DNA from: Sphingomonadales bacterium
GTDB lineage: Bacteria; Pseudomonadota; Alphaproteobacteria; Sphingomonadales; Sphingomonadaceae
Assembly (NCBI GenBank): GCA_004173185.1
Contig: SEFZ01000004.1
Location: forward strand, 186,001-250,000
DNA: 64,000 nucleotides
Reading direction: 5' to 3'
This document shows positions 1 through 8,712 of the stretch, in pieces. The translations under genes and the position numbers were made by a program. The notes beneath the pieces were generated by a model, which worked only from the letters and a program-made list of their open reading frames with translations, had not been told where the DNA came from and made no database searches. Positions within the stretch are counted from its first letter, which is position 1. Each line of letters opens with the position of its first letter.

Positions 1-955
1 ATGGGATCGCATCGGCGAGGGTGGGCACGACGATGATCGCGCCGTTGGCGTCCCAGCTTGCGCGCGCGGTGGCGCCGGTCTGGAGGCCAGCGATCTGGCG
101 GTCGACTGCTTCGGCAACCTTGTCCGCGAAATCGGCATCGTCAGTGAACAGGATCGACTGGCTGGTAGGGTCGTGCTCGGCTTGGCTGAGCAGATCGGCG
201 GCAATCCAATCCGGTTCGTTTTTGTTGTCCGAAATAACCACGATCTCACTGGGGCCGGCGACCATATCGATGCCGACCACGCCGTAAAGCTGGCGCTTGG
301 CCTCCGCGACCCAGGCATTGCCCGGCCCGGTGATGACGTCGACGGGAGCGATTTGGTCGGTCCCATAGGCAAGCGCTGCAATCGCCTGCGCGCCGCCGAT
401 CCGCCAGATCTCATCGACACCGGCGAGATGCGCAGCGGCGAGGACGAGCGGGTTCACTTCGCCATTCGGGGTAGGCGTGACCATGATCAGGCGACCAACG
501 CCTGCTGCTCGTGCCGGAAGCGCGTTCATCAGCACCGAGCTGGGATATGCCGCGCGGCCACCGGGGACATAGACGCCCGCCGAATCGACCGGCAGCCAGC
601 GCGCGCCGAGGCGGATGCCCTGCGCATCGACTTCGTCGGTGTCGGCGGGGCGCTGCTTGGCGTGATAGGCGGCGATGCGTTCGGCTGCGAGTTCGAGCGC
701 GTCGCGCAGATCCGGGGCGAGGCCTTCATAAGCGGCGAGGCAATCGGCGCGGTCGATCTTCCAGCCGACCTGATCCAGATCGTGCTTGTCGAACAAGCGG
801 GTCAGATCGCGGACGGCGGCATCGCCTTCGTCGCGGACGCGCTTGATGATGTGCGTCACGTTGCGCGCGACATCCTCATCGGCTTCGCGGCGGGCGTTGA
901 CCAAGTGCGTGAAGGCGGCGGGGAAGTTCGCGGCGGAGGCGTCGAGCCGGATCAC
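1..955 (-). CDS. hisD: Histidinol dehydrogenase HisD (partial, 3' end outside window)
   Basis: HisD catalyses the last two steps of histidine biosynthesis, oxidising L-histidinol to L-histidine with NAD in the cytoplasm. About 318 residues are visible from the N-terminus; the family usually has about 430, so the C-terminus lies left of the window. The family signature around DMVAGPSEI is present. The start is a GTG at 955 that overlaps the hisG stop (GTGA), giving an N-terminus [11 protein letters not shown]. The overlap implies translational coupling in a hisG-hisD operon, the usual alphaproteobacterial arrangement. Several long open frames on the plus strand here are codon-bias shadows. Confidence 0.95.
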   Translation of the reverse strand, partial: MIRLDASAANFPAAFTHLVNARREADEDVARNVTHIIKRVRDEGDAAVRDLTRLFDKHDLDQVGWKIDRADCLAAYEGLAPDLRDALELAAERIAAYHAKQRPADTDEVDAQGIRLGARWLPVDSAGVYVPGGRAAYPSSVLMNALPARAAGVGRLIMVTPTPNGEVNPLVLAAAHLAGVDEIWRIGGAQAIAALAYGTDQIAPVDVITGPGNAWVAEAKRQLYGVVGIDMVAGPSEIVVISDNKNEPDWIAADLLSQAEHDPTSQSILFTDDADFADKVAEAVDRQIAGLQTGATARASWDANGAIIVVPTLADAIP

Positions 956-1602
956 GCGACTGCCCGCCGGAAGGCATCGACCAGCGGGACGACTTCGCCC
1001 GCGCGCATCTTGAACGCGGCGCGATTGACGACCAGTCGCGAAGTGACTTCGGCGATAACTTCGACTTCGACCAGGCCGTTTTCCTTGAGCGTGCGGCCCG
1101 AGGACACAAGATCGACAATGCGCGGCGCAAGGCCGAGCACCGGGGCCAGCTCCATCGCGCCGTTCAGCTTGACGCATTCGGCCTGCACCCCGCGCGCTTC
1201 GAAATGGCGCTGGGTGATGTGCGGATATTTGGTGGCGATGCGCACATGGCTCCAGCCGCGCGGATCGTCCTGCTCGGCCATATCGGCGGGCTCGGCGACC
1301 GAGATGCGGCAATGGCCGATGCCGAGATCGACCGGGGCATAAAGCTCCGAATAAGCGAACTCCGCCAGCACGTCCGAGCCGACGATGCCAAGATGGGCGG
1401 CACCGTGCGCCACGAAGGTGGCGACGTCGAACGCGCGCACCCGGATCAGGTCGATCGCCGGGCTGTTGGTCTTGAAGCGCAGCGCGCGCGATTCCGGATC
1501 GGCAAAGGCGGGCTCGGGGGTGATGCCGACAGCGCTAAGCAAGGGCAGGCACTCTTCGAGAATGCGCCCTTTTGGCACGGCGAGGATCAACGGTTCGGTC
1601 AT
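952..1602 (-). CDS. hisG: ATP phosphoribosyltransferase HisG, short form
   Basis: HisG condenses ATP and PRPP to phosphoribosyl-ATP, the first committed step of histidine synthesis. The 216-residue product matches the short form (HisGS), which lacks the C-terminal regulatory domain and in known cases needs the partner HisZ, not seen here. The N-terminus [14 protein letters not shown] is typical, as is the phosphoribosyl-binding region near [20 protein letters not shown] longer reading from 1644 adds 14 residues without family resemblance, so 1602 was chosen. It overlaps hisD by 4 nt. The gene is divergent from the DUF2332 gene, with a 65-bp gap. Confidence 0.95.
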   Translation of the reverse strand: MTEPLILAVPKGRILEECLPLLSAVGITPEPAFADPESRALRFKTNSPAIDLIRVRAFDVATFVAHGAAHLGIVGSDVLAEFAYSELYAPVDLGIGHCRISVAEPADMAEQDDPRGWSHVRIATKYPHITQRHFEARGVQAECVKLNGAMELAPVLGLAPRIVDLVSSGRTLKENGLVEVEVIAEVTSRLVVNRAAFKMRAGEVVPLVDAFRRAVA

Positions 1603-1667
1603 GGAGAGCGGGGCTTTACTTGGGGGGCGGCGTGGGCGCAACAAGCGCTGCGAAAAGGGATTTGGGC

Positions 1668-2708
1668 ATGGCAGACGAGAAAACCAACCGCGAAGCCTAT
1701 CGCTTTCAGAACAAATATTGCGTCGCGATGGATGCGCCGATCACCGGACGCGTGGTGCTGGCGCTGGCGGATTGCCTTTCGCGTGACAGCCGAACGGGCG
1801 CGCGGGCGCTCGATTGGGAAAGCGAGCCGACCAAGGCGGCGCTCCCGTTGCGCACGGTGGGCGGGCTGCATTCGCTGGCGCTGAAGGGCATTGCCTTGGT
1901 CGATGTGTTTTCGGGCGCGGTGACCGATCCCGAGGATGTGAAGGCCGCGCTCTCGGCGGCTTTGATCGCGCATGACGATGCACTGTACCACTGGCTCGAC
2001 GGGCCGCCCCAGACCAACGAAGCGGGGCGATCAGGCGCATTGATGTGCGGGCTGATTGAGGTTTCGCGGCGGCTGGGGCAACCGCTGGAAGTGATCGAGA
2101 TCGGATCGAGCGCGGGGCTGAACCTGCTGATCGATCGCTATCGCTTCGATCTAGGGGGCGTGCTGATCGGCCCGGAGGCATCGCCGGTGACGATCCGCCC
2201 CGAATGGCGCGGGCCGCCGCCAGCGCAGGTGCCGGTGCGCTTCGCCAGCGTGCGCGGGTGCGATCAGGCACCGATCGATGTGCGCGATCCCGCCGCTGCG
2301 GATCGGCTGCGCGCCTATGTGTGGGCGGATAACCCCGAGCGGCAGGCGCGGATGACCAAGGCGATTGCGATGATCGCGGAGCAGCCGGTGTCGCTGGAGC
2401 AGGCCGATGCCGCCGATTGGCTGGAGGCGCGACTGGCCGAGCCGCAGGAGGGCGGCGTGACGCGAGTGCTGATGCATTCGGTGGTGTGGCAATATCTGCC
2501 GTCGGAGACACAGGCACGGATCACCGCGATGATGGAAGCCGCGGGCGCTGCGGCCAGCGCGGAGAAGCCGCTGGCATGGGTGCAGATGGAGCCCGATCGG
2601 ACGCTGCACCGGCAGGAAGTGTGGGTGCGGACATGGCCCGATGGCGCCCCGGCGGAGATGGTCGCGGCGTCGCAGGCGCATGGGGCCTGGGTGGAAGGGT
2701 GGCGCTGA
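1668..2708 (+). CDS. DUF2332 family protein
   Basis: A 346-residue protein recognised as DUF2332 from its overall pattern: an N-terminal helical region ([16 protein letters not shown]...), a central [17 protein letters not shown] stretch resembling a methyltransferase SAM-binding loop, and a C-terminal [11 protein letters not shown] segment. The function of the family is not established; the GSSAGLN motif hints at a Rossmann-type fold. The ATG at 1668 follows a purine-rich AAAAGGGA site and was preferred over upstream in-frame starts that would run into hisG. No signal peptide or membrane segment is seen. The gene is monocistronic and ends at a hairpin shared with the convergent hydrolase gene. 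Confidence 0.8.
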   Translation: MADEKTNREAYRFQNKYCVAMDAPITGRVVLALADCLSRDSRTGARALDWESEPTKAALPLRTVGGLHSLALKGIALVDVFSGAVTDPEDVKAALSAALIAHDDALYHWLDGPPQTNEAGRSGALMCGLIEVSRRLGQPLEVIEIGSSAGLNLLIDRYRFDLGGVLIGPEASPVTIRPEWRGPPPAQVPVRFASVRGCDQAPIDVRDPAAADRLRAYVWADNPERQARMTKAIAMIAEQPVSLEQADAADWLEARLAEPQEGGVTRVLMHSVVWQYLPSETQARITAMMEAAGAAASAEKPLAWVQMEPDRTLHRQEVWVRTWPDGAPAEMVAASQAHGAWVEGWR

Positions 2709-2710
2709 TA

Positions 2711-2733
2711 ATCCTCTCTCACCGGGAGAGGAT
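2711..2733. terminator. Inverted repeat between convergent genes
   Basis: An 8-bp perfect stem (ATCCTCTC / GAGAGGAT) with a 7-nt loop lies exactly between the stop of the DUF2332 gene and the stop of the convergent alpha/beta hydrolase. It has no T-tract, so bidirectional terminator is an inference from position. A similar CTCTCC/GGAGAG hairpin occurs at 21940-21965. Confidence 0.5.
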
Positions 2734-3638
2734 CAATGTTCGGCGAGCCACGCCTGCATCGCTTGGGTCACGGGCTCGGGCTTTTCCCAGGGCACGAAAT
2801 GGCCGGCATCCTCGATCTTCACCAGCGTGAGATCGGGCACCTGCGCGGGGAGACCCGCCAGCTGAACGGGTAACAACGCGCTGTCCTTCATGCCCCAGAT
2901 CACCAGCGTCGGCTGGCTGACGGGCGGGAAGGGGCCGTCGAGCCATGCGGGGCGCTCGGGCGTCTCGCCGGGGGCGGGGACGATGATCGCGCTGCCGCGA
3001 TACCAGTTGAGCATGCCGGTCATCGTACCGGGCTGGCTCCATTCGTCGATATAGGCATCGCGCTCCGGGGCGAGCATCGCGGCGTCGGCATGTTTGGCGA
3101 AGCTGGTGTCGAAGAATTGCGGAATGCCCATGCCCTCGACGAACTTCTCGAAGTCCGGGTTGCGGAAGGCGGTGATGTATTGGCTCGCCGCGCGCTGATC
3201 GGCATCGTCATATAGCGAGCGCTGAAACACGAGCGGATGCGGCGCGTTGATGATGATCAGCCGCTTGATGCGCTGCGGATTCTGCAGCGCCGCCATCCAC
3301 GCAATCGCGCCGCCCCAGTCATGGCCGACCAAAGTGAAATCGCTTACGCCCAGATGATCGGCGAGCGCGAGCAGATCGCTTACCGGCTTGTCGGGCGAGT
3401 AATTCTCCGCGCCTTGGGGCTTTGACGAACGCGCGAAACCGCGCTGATCGGGGGCGATAACGTAATGGTTCTTGGCCAGCGCCGGGATCTGGTGCCGCCA
3501 GGTGCGGTGCGATTCGGGGAAGCCGTGGAGCAGGAAGATTGGCGGGTTCTTCGGGTCGCCCGCGATGGCGACGTCGAGCTCGACGCCGGTGGGTAGGGCG
3601 ATGCGTTGGAGTTCGAAGCCCGGCATTTCCATCTCCAT
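2733..3638 (-). CDS. Alpha/beta hydrolase, epoxide-hydrolase-like
   Basis: A 301-residue soluble alpha/beta hydrolase. HGFPES at about 38-43 provides the oxyanion-hole region, and GHDWGG holds an aspartate nucleophile at 107. An Asp nucleophile marks the epoxide hydrolase / haloalkane dehalogenase branch rather than serine esterases. A catalytic His is visible in EDAGHFVPW near 279. Tyrosines in the cap region (for example NWYRGS) would fit epoxide hydrolases. The substrate cannot be predicted. Starts at M1, M3 or M5 (MEMEM) are equally possible. The gene is convergent with the DUF2332 gene and divergent from the lipocalin. Confidence 0.85.
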   Translation of the reverse strand: MEMEMPGFELQRIALPTGVELDVAIAGDPKNPPIFLLHGFPESHRTWRHQIPALAKNHYVIAPDQRGFARSSKPQGAENYSPDKPVSDLLALADHLGVSDFTLVGHDWGGAIAWMAALQNPQRIKRLIIINAPHPLVFQRSLYDDADQRAASQYITAFRNPDFEKFVEGMGIPQFFDTSFAKHADAAMLAPERDAYIDEWSQPGTMTGMLNWYRGSAIIVPAPGETPERPAWLDGPFPPVSQPTLVIWGMKDSALLPVQLAGLPAQVPDLTLVKIEDAGHFVPWEKPEPVTQAMQAWLAEH

Positions 3639-3713
3639 CTCCGCTTAGCCCGGTTTGTTGCAACCAAGCCGCGAACCGAAGCGTACACCATGGATTGATT
3701 CGAAGGGAAGAAG

Positions 3714-4262
3714 ATGAAGAAGATTGGTGTGGTCGCCGGGGTGATCGGTGCATCGCTGGTGCTGGCGGCTTGTGCGGGCATTCCGCGCCCCGGCCCGGTC
3801 GGGAATGCGCGGGTTCCCGAGCCGGCAAAGGCGGTCAACATCCAGGATTATATGGGCCGCTGGTACGAGCAGTTTCGCTACGACGCATCGTTCCAGAAGG
3901 ACATGGACGCAGTCAGTGCCGATTATTCCCTGAAGGACGATGGCACGGTCAGGGTAGTAAATAGCGGACGCAAGAATGGCCTGGCTGACCCGGTCAAGAC
4001 CAGCGTGGGCAAGGCCAAGGTGGTCGACACCGCGACCAACGCCAAGCTGAAGGTATCGTTCTTCGGGCCCTTTTACGGCGATTACTGGATTCTCGATCAC
4101 GGCGATCGCTACGAATGGTCGATCGTCGGCGAACCCTCGGGCCGCTATCTATGGGCGTTAACGCGAGACGCGAAGCCGGGAGCCGAAACGCTGGCGATGC
4201 TCCAGGATCGGGTCCGCAAGATGGGCTATGACTGGTCTCTGGTCAGAGTGACCGAGCAGTGA
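3714..4262 (+). CDS. Bacterial lipocalin (Blc-like) lipoprotein
   Basis: A 182-residue lipocalin with a lipoprotein signal peptide: MKK followed by a hydrophobic stretch and the lipobox LAAC, making Cys20 the lipidated residue, so it is probably attached to the outer membrane. The lipocalin motif G-R-W-Y-E is at 48-52 and a second conserved stretch (DYWILD) lies in the barrel. Family members bind lipids or lysophospholipids and are linked to envelope stress. A purine-rich GGGAAGAAG site precedes the ATG. The length is normal for Blc proteins. Confidence 0.9.
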   Translation: MKKIGVVAGVIGASLVLAACAGIPRPGPVGNARVPEPAKAVNIQDYMGRWYEQFRYDASFQKDMDAVSADYSLKDDGTVRVVNSGRKNGLADPVKTSVGKAKVVDTATNAKLKVSFFGPFYGDYWILDHGDRYEWSIVGEPSGRYLWALTRDAKPGAETLAMLQDRVRKMGYDWSLVRVTEQ

Positions 4263-4330
4263 AAAGGCGCGATCGCCTTGCTGCAAGTTTGCGCGGACAG
4301 TGAGCCAGTATCTGATGGTGGCGAGATGGC

Positions 4331-4348
4331 CCCCGGCTCGAGGCCGGG
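4331..4348. terminator. GC-rich hairpin between convergent genes
   Basis: CCCCGGC and GCCGGGG form a 7-bp stem with a short TCGA-type loop, placed between the lipocalin stop and the stop of the convergent small gene at 4353. There is no T-run. Terminator function is inferred from position. Confidence 0.4.
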
Positions 4349-4352
4349 GTGC

Positions 4353-4529
4353 CTATTCGGCGTGCGCGACCCGCTTGCCCTTGGTCCGGCTGGTCAAATG
4401 GTAGCAAAAGCAGCGGTCGCAGCGATAGGCGTGGAGTAAAGCGCCGTCGCGGATAGTCGCCAGCGCTTCGCCCTCGCTGGCGAAGCGCCGTTTGCGGGCA
4501 CAGACGCTGGCGCGCGTTTTAGGGATAGC
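4353..4529 (-). CDS. Small Cys-rich protein without a canonical start
   Basis: This open frame follows the pirin gene and encodes up to 58 residues, with Cys in SVCARKRR and a YRCDRCFCYHLTSRTKGKR tail. Similar short CxxC proteins ending in YHLTSRTKGKR are familiar to me from sphingomonads, so I believe it is coding. The frame has no ATG, GTG or TTG: the nearest upstream in-frame codon is the TGA at 4532-4530, followed by GCT ATC CCT AAA. Translation could re-initiate on ATC next to the pirin stop (TAA at 4521-4519), or there may be a sequencing error or frameshift. Function unknown; zinc binding is plausible. Confidence 0.5.
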   Translation of the reverse strand, partial: AIPKTRASVCARKRRFASEGEALATIRDGALLHAYRCDRCFCYHLTSRTKGKRVAHAE

Positions 4530-5418
4530 TCACCGTCAGCGGGACTTCCGGGATCGGAATGAATTCCTTGTCGTCGTTTGGGACGGTGGGGAAATTGCCC
4601 GCTTTCCAATCGGCCTTGGCCTGATTGATCCGGTCGCGGCTGGACGAGACGAAGTTCCACCAGACATGACGGGGCGTGGTGAAAGCCTCGCCGCCGCAAA
4701 GCGCCACGCGCGCGCCGGTCTCGGAGCGCAGCGTTGCGGTGATGCCGGGGCGCAGGACGTAGAGCGTCATCGGATCGAGCCGCATGCCGTCGAGCGTGGC
4801 TTGGCCGGTCGCGACATAGATTGCGCGTTCGTCCGCAGAAGGATCGATCGGGATGCTGCCGCCTGCGTCGAGCATGATGTCGGCATAGATGGTCTGCGCA
4901 TAGGTCGTAGTGGGGGCGGATGCGCCCCATATATCGCCCATGATGATGCGCGCGGTCGCACCGTCGCCGTTGATGACCGGCAATTGGGCCGCAGTGACAT
5001 GCTCGAAGGCGGGATCGACTTCCTCAAACTTCTCGGGGAGCGCGAGCCAGGTCTGGAGGCCGGAAAGCTCGGGGCCGATTGCGCGCTCTGCCGTGGGCGA
5101 GCGTTCGGAATGGACGATGCCCTTGCCCGCAGTCATCAGATTGACTGCACCCGGCTCGATCGTCGCGAAGGTGCCGACACTGTCACGGTGATCGATCTTG
5201 CCGGCATAGAGATAGGTGACCGTGGCGAGATTGATGTGCGGATGCGGGCGCACGTCCATGCCGGTGCCGACCTCAAGCCGGGCCGGGCCCATCTGATCGA
5301 AAAAGATGAAGGGGCCGACCATCGTGCGCGGGCGCGAGGGCAGGGTGCGATGGACCTTGAAGCCGCCCAGATCATGGGTGACGGGTTCGATGGTCTGAAG
5401 GATCAGGCTTTCGTTCAT
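4519..5418 (-). CDS. Pirin family protein
   Basis: A 299-residue bicupin of the pirin family. The N-terminal cupin shows the metal-ligand pattern RPHPHINLATVTYLYAG together with HSER, which supplies the conserved His residues binding Fe(II) in pirins. The C-terminal cupin is degenerate, as is usual. Some family members have quercetinase activity and others act as redox sensors; the role here is unknown. It lies downstream of bolA and the GST gene on the same strand, 64 bp after the GST stop, and its end overlaps the small Cys-rich frame. Confidence 0.9.
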   Translation of the reverse strand: MNESLILQTIEPVTHDLGGFKVHRTLPSRPRTMVGPFIFFDQMGPARLEVGTGMDVRPHPHINLATVTYLYAGKIDHRDSVGTFATIEPGAVNLMTAGKGIVHSERSPTAERAIGPELSGLQTWLALPEKFEEVDPAFEHVTAAQLPVINGDGATARIIMGDIWGASAPTTTYAQTIYADIMLDAGGSIPIDPSADERAIYVATGQATLDGMRLDPMTLYVLRPGITATLRSETGARVALCGGEAFTTPRHVWWNFVSSSRDRINQAKADWKAGNFPTVPNDDKEFIPIPEVPLTVSYP

Positions 5419-5482
5419 GCCGCAAAGATAGCGCTCATTTGTGACGCGGCAATCGCGCGGTTGGAAACAATCCTATTCCGCC

Positions 5483-6181
5483 TCACTCGGCGTCGAGCTC
5501 CGGGTAGTGGCGGAAGATGCCTTGCTCGTTGAAGCCGATGCGGCGGTCGCTGTGGAGATAATTGGAGACGCCGCGCAGACCCGGCACGGTTTCATGGATC
5601 GCGACCAGCTTGGGATAATCGCGCTCGATCGCCGCCATGCGCCGTGGGAAGGCATAGCGCAGCCCCTCGATCAGCTGGAAGATCGAGGTGTCGCCATAGC
5701 TCCATTGCTCGCCGAGCAACCACGGCCCCTGTACCGACTTTTCGAACCAGCCGAGGAATTTAGGCATGCGCTTTTCGCGGAATTCCTTCGCCATGCGTGC
5801 GGCTTCCGGCTTCTGGTCCGCATAATAAGCGCTGACGCTGACCGGGTGATGCACCTGATGCACCTCCGCGACGAAATCGGTGATCGTCAGCTGAATCTCG
5901 TTGAGCCACAGGCGGCCGGTCTGGTCTGTCGGCGCAATGCCATGGCTGTCGCCCAGATAGAGCAGGATGTTGGCGACTTGCGCGATCACGCGATCGCCGG
6001 TGTCGAGATAGGGTGGCGCAAAGGGCGCGTGATCGGTTCGCGCTTTCATGTCGGCGATCAGCGCGTCGCTGCCCAGTTCGCGCGCCATGTCGCGATAGCC
6101 GATTCCGCCAGCCTCCATCGCCAGCCGGACGAATTCGCCCCGACCCTGGATTTCGGCCCAGTACCAAAGCTTGTACGCCAT
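5483..6181 (-). CDS. Glutathione S-transferase
   Basis: A 232-residue cytosolic-type GST. The N-terminal thioredoxin-like domain begins YKLWYWAEIQGRGEFVRL, resembling sigma/alpha-type GSTs with a catalytic Tyr near residue 7. An all-helical C-terminal domain covers about 85-225. It starts only 2 nt after the bolA stop, so the two are almost certainly co-transcribed. The bolA-GST linkage suggests a role in thiol or oxidative-stress metabolism; the substrate is unknown. Confidence 0.9.
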   Translation of the reverse strand: MAYKLWYWAEIQGRGEFVRLAMEAGGIGYRDMARELGSDALIADMKARTDHAPFAPPYLDTGDRVIAQVANILLYLGDSHGIAPTDQTGRLWLNEIQLTITDFVAEVHQVHHPVSVSAYYADQKPEAARMAKEFREKRMPKFLGWFEKSVQGPWLLGEQWSYGDTSIFQLIEGLRYAFPRRMAAIERDYPKLVAIHETVPGLRGVSNYLHSDRRIGFNEQGIFRHYPELDAE

Positions 6182-6183
6182 GC

Positions 6184-6468
6184 TTATTCCCCCGGTGCGC
6201 GTGCCCGAATCGCCAGTGCGTGGATGCGGCTGGCGAGCAGATCGGCGAGCGCGTTGTTGATCAATCGCTGGCGCTGAACGCGCGAGACGCCCGAAAAGGC
6301 TCCGCTTTCGACCACGACGGTCCAGTGCGATTCGCCGGTGCCGTCATCGCCCATATGGCCGGCGTGATGGTGGCTGTCGTTGATCACTTCGAGGTGCGAC
6401 GGATCGAGTGCAGCGGTGAGACGGGCAGCGATTATTTCAGCCAGCGGTGCGGTAGCGAGGTCGGTCAT
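6184..6468 (-). CDS. bolA: BolA family protein
   Basis: A 94-residue BolA-fold protein. The conserved segments are LEVINDSHHHAGH near the N-terminus and the SRVQRQRLINNAL helix before the C-terminus. BolA proteins act with monothiol glutaredoxins in Fe-S and iron homeostasis, and the paired His residues are the usual cluster ligands. The ATG at 6468 matches the family length (about 90-105 aa); an upstream in-frame extension to 6666 is antisense to the J-domain gene and was rejected. It is divergent from the J-domain gene with a 35-bp gap, so their promoters must be very compact. Confidence 0.92.
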   Translation of the reverse strand: MTDLATAPLAEIIAARLTAALDPSHLEVINDSHHHAGHMGDDGTGESHWTVVVESGAFSGVSRVQRQRLINNALADLLASRIHALAIRARAPGE

Positions 6469-6503
6469 TGCAACTATATAGGGCGTTTGTTCGAGGGAGT
6501 CGC

Positions 6504-7121
6504 GTGGCCGATAGCCATCCCAGGAAGGATAGACCCAATGCCCGCTTTCACGGTCGCGTGGAGGCGCCCGGGCGGCTGTGTGCGCATCCGGGCTGTGGCG
6601 AGGCGGGGGAGTTTCGCGCGCCGCTGGTCGAGGGCAATAGTGTCGGACGCGACGGGCCTCCGGCATTTCGCTGGCTGTGCCTCGAGCATGTCCGCGAATT
6701 CAATTCGGGGTATAATTTCTTCCGCGGCATGAGCACTGACGAAATCCACGAAGCGCAGCATCCGATGGCGGGCTGGGATCGCGAGTCGCGCGCGTTCAAC
6801 GGCAATGGCGGCGCGGATCGGCCGCCGCGCTGGGCCGACTTTTCCGATCCGCTCGACGCGATCGGCGCGCGTTTCCGTCAGCGGATGCAGGATCAGGCCG
6901 GGCGCAAGGACAACAAGCCACTATCGGGCCGCGACCGCGAGGCGCTGCGGGTGCTGGCGCTGGACATCGACGCGGACCGCACGGCCTTGCGGCGGCGCTA
7001 TTCGGATATGGTGCGGCAATATCACCCGGACCGGAATGGCGGGGACCGTTCGCACGAGGCCAAGTTGCAGGCGGTGATCGAGGCGTATCAGTTACTCAAG
7101 GGTTCGCCGGCATTCGCTTGA
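6504..7121 (+). CDS. J-domain protein with N-terminal Cys/His motif
   Basis: A 205-residue protein with a C-terminal J domain (about 145-205) holding the diagnostic HPD at 174-176 (QYHPDRNGG), which stimulates DnaK-type Hsp70. The N-terminal part has C26-x4-C31 and C59-x2-H62, a possible zinc site. A central linker carries a DPLDAIGARF element. The GTG at 6504, after a GAGGGAGT ribosome site, is the likely start. Alphaproteobacterial genomes commonly place this gene beside bolA. It is probably a specialised co-chaperone; its client is unknown. Confidence 0.88.
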   Translation: MADSHPRKDRPNARFHGRVEAPGRLCAHPGCGEAGEFRAPLVEGNSVGRDGPPAFRWLCLEHVREFNSGYNFFRGMSTDEIHEAQHPMAGWDRESRAFNGNGGADRPPRWADFSDPLDAIGARFRQRMQDQAGRKDNKPLSGRDREALRVLALDIDADRTALRRRYSDMVRQYHPDRNGGDRSHEAKLQAVIEAYQLLKGSPAFA

Positions 7122-7167
7122 TGATCTCCTCCGGAGCGTTGCCCCGGGGAAAATCAATCGCTGGTTC

Positions 7168-7956
7168 TCAGCCAGCCTTGCCGGGCGCGACTAGGCCGAA
7201 CGACACGCCTTCGGGATCGACAGCGCTGATTACATGCTCGCCACCGGGCACTTCGTGCGGGCCGCTGAGCACCTTGCCGCCGAGTTCCGCAACCTTTGCG
7301 ATGGCAGCGTTGATATCGGGCACGCGGAAGTAGAACAGCCAGCCCGAATGCCCTTCGGGTGGCGTGCGCATCACCGCGCCGACCGGGTCTTCGCCGGAGT
7401 CGCCATTTGCGATGAAGCTATAGTCGCCCATCGGACCCATCGGCATGATGCCGACCTTCTTGATGCCGAACAGTTTTTCGTAAAATGCGAGGCCCGCCGC
7501 ATCGTCCGGGGTGAGCAATTCGTTCCAGCTGACATGCTGCATGCCCATCCGCTGATAGGCGGTGCTGCGCTCGGGGCTGGCGCCGCGCATCACGTAAAAG
7601 GGCACCCCCTGCGGATCGGCGACCATCGCCGCGCGACCGGCGCCGGGGATGTCGAAGGGGGCGAGGTGGATTGCGCCGCCTGCGTCCTTCACCGCTTGCG
7701 CACTGGCATCGACATCATCGACACCGATATAGCCGAGCCAGACCGGCTTGGCGCCGCCCGCCAGCATTTCGGCATTGAGTTGCATTACGCCGCCGGCTGC
7801 CCCGTCTGCCGCGTTGATCATGCGGTAATCCATGCCGCCCGGAGGGGCCTCCGCATCGATGCTCCAGCCGACCACGCCGTCATAAAAGGCTTTGGCCGCC
7901 GCGGCGTCCTGGGTCAGCAATTCGTACCAGATGAAGCTGCCATGTGCGTTTGCCAT
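7168..7956 (-). CDS. VOC family protein with two glyoxalase-like halves
   Basis: A 262-residue protein with two VOC (glyoxalase/bleomycin-resistance) modules: residues about 5-120 (FIWYELLTQDAAAAKAFYDGVVGW) and about 130-255 (HVSWNELLTPDDAAGLAFYEKLFG). Each half offers one or two possible metal ligands. It is last in a four-gene minus-strand operon, 11 nt after the DUF1428 gene. ATG 7956 was chosen because homology begins just after it; upstream in-frame sequence belongs to the DUF1428 gene. Substrate unknown. Confidence 0.88.
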   Translation of the reverse strand: MANAHGSFIWYELLTQDAAAAKAFYDGVVGWSIDAEAPPGGMDYRMINAADGAAGGVMQLNAEMLAGGAKPVWLGYIGVDDVDASAQAVKDAGGAIHLAPFDIPGAGRAAMVADPQGVPFYVMRGASPERSTAYQRMGMQHVSWNELLTPDDAAGLAFYEKLFGIKKVGIMPMGPMGDYSFIANGDSGEDPVGAVMRTPPEGHSGWLFYFRVPDINAAIAKVAELGGKVLSGPHEVPGGEHVISAVDPEGVSFGLVAPGKAG

Positions 7957-7967
7957 TGTCCGTCCCC

Positions 7968-8690
7968 CTAGGCTGCGGTGTCGAGGATTGGCTTGAAGCC
8001 GCCCCACATCATGCGCTTGCCGTCGAAGACAGGTTCCGGCTGGTTCTGCATCCGCTCGTCTTCCATGAGCTTGCCCCATCCAGCATCGCGGGTGGCCTTG
8101 TCGGGCCATTCGACCCAGGAATAGACGACCTTCTCGTCGGCCTTTTTGTGCGTCGCGCGATTATAGTCGGTGATCTTGCCATCCGGCGTGTCGTCACCCC
8201 AACATTCGACCACGCGGAGCGCGCCGAATTCCTGGAACATCCCCGAGATCTTCTCGGCGTGCGCGCGATAGTCTTCCTTCTTGTCGGCCGGCACGGGGAT
8301 GACATAGCCGTCGACATAGCCGGGGGCCGCGCCAGCGCCGGTATCGACGATCGATTCGAAGCCCGAATAGATCATGCGCTTCGCGTCGAACGGCATGTCC
8401 TTGCCCATCTCCGCCATCGCCGGATCCGCCATCATCTTTTCATTGGCGTCGTCGCGCGCAGCCTTGTCCGGATATTCGATCCAGCTGAACAAAACGGTCT
8501 CGCCTTCCTCAAGGTTCACCGCTTTTTTGAGGTCGTTGAGCTTGCCGTCCGGCACATCATCGCCCCAGCTTTCGATAAAGCGGGTGGCACCGAATTTCTG
8601 GAACATCGGCACCGCGCTCGTCGCGTGCTTGATATACGCGTCCTTGTTGGCGGTGGGGACGGGGGTCAGGAATCCTTCGACATAGGTCAT
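7968..8690 (-). CDS. Tandem DUF1428 protein
   Basis: A 240-residue protein made of two DUF1428 (dimeric alpha-beta barrel-like) copies. Residues about 1-116 start MTYVEGFLTPVPTANKDAY; residues about 123-238 start YVDGYVIPVPADKKEDY. Both copies repeat the pattern F/W-G-D-D-x-PDGK and end in a KRMIYSGF / KRMMWGGF motif. Single-domain DUF1428 proteins of about 120 aa are the norm, so this is an internal duplication. Function is unknown. It lies in the VOC operon divergent from the HxlR regulator. Confidence 0.88.
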   Translation of the reverse strand: MTYVEGFLTPVPTANKDAYIKHATSAVPMFQKFGATRFIESWGDDVPDGKLNDLKKAVNLEEGETVLFSWIEYPDKAARDDANEKMMADPAMAEMGKDMPFDAKRMIYSGFESIVDTGAGAAPGYVDGYVIPVPADKKEDYRAHAEKISGMFQEFGALRVVECWGDDTPDGKITDYNRATHKKADEKVVYSWVEWPDKATRDAGWGKLMEDERMQNQPEPVFDGKRMMWGGFKPILDTAA

Positions 8691-8712
8691 CGGTTCTCTC
8701 CTTGGGATTGGC

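Noticed and set aside
173..1342. 389-aa plus-strand frame over hisD/hisG
   Set aside because: hisD and hisG are certain on the minus strand; the plus frame has no motif.
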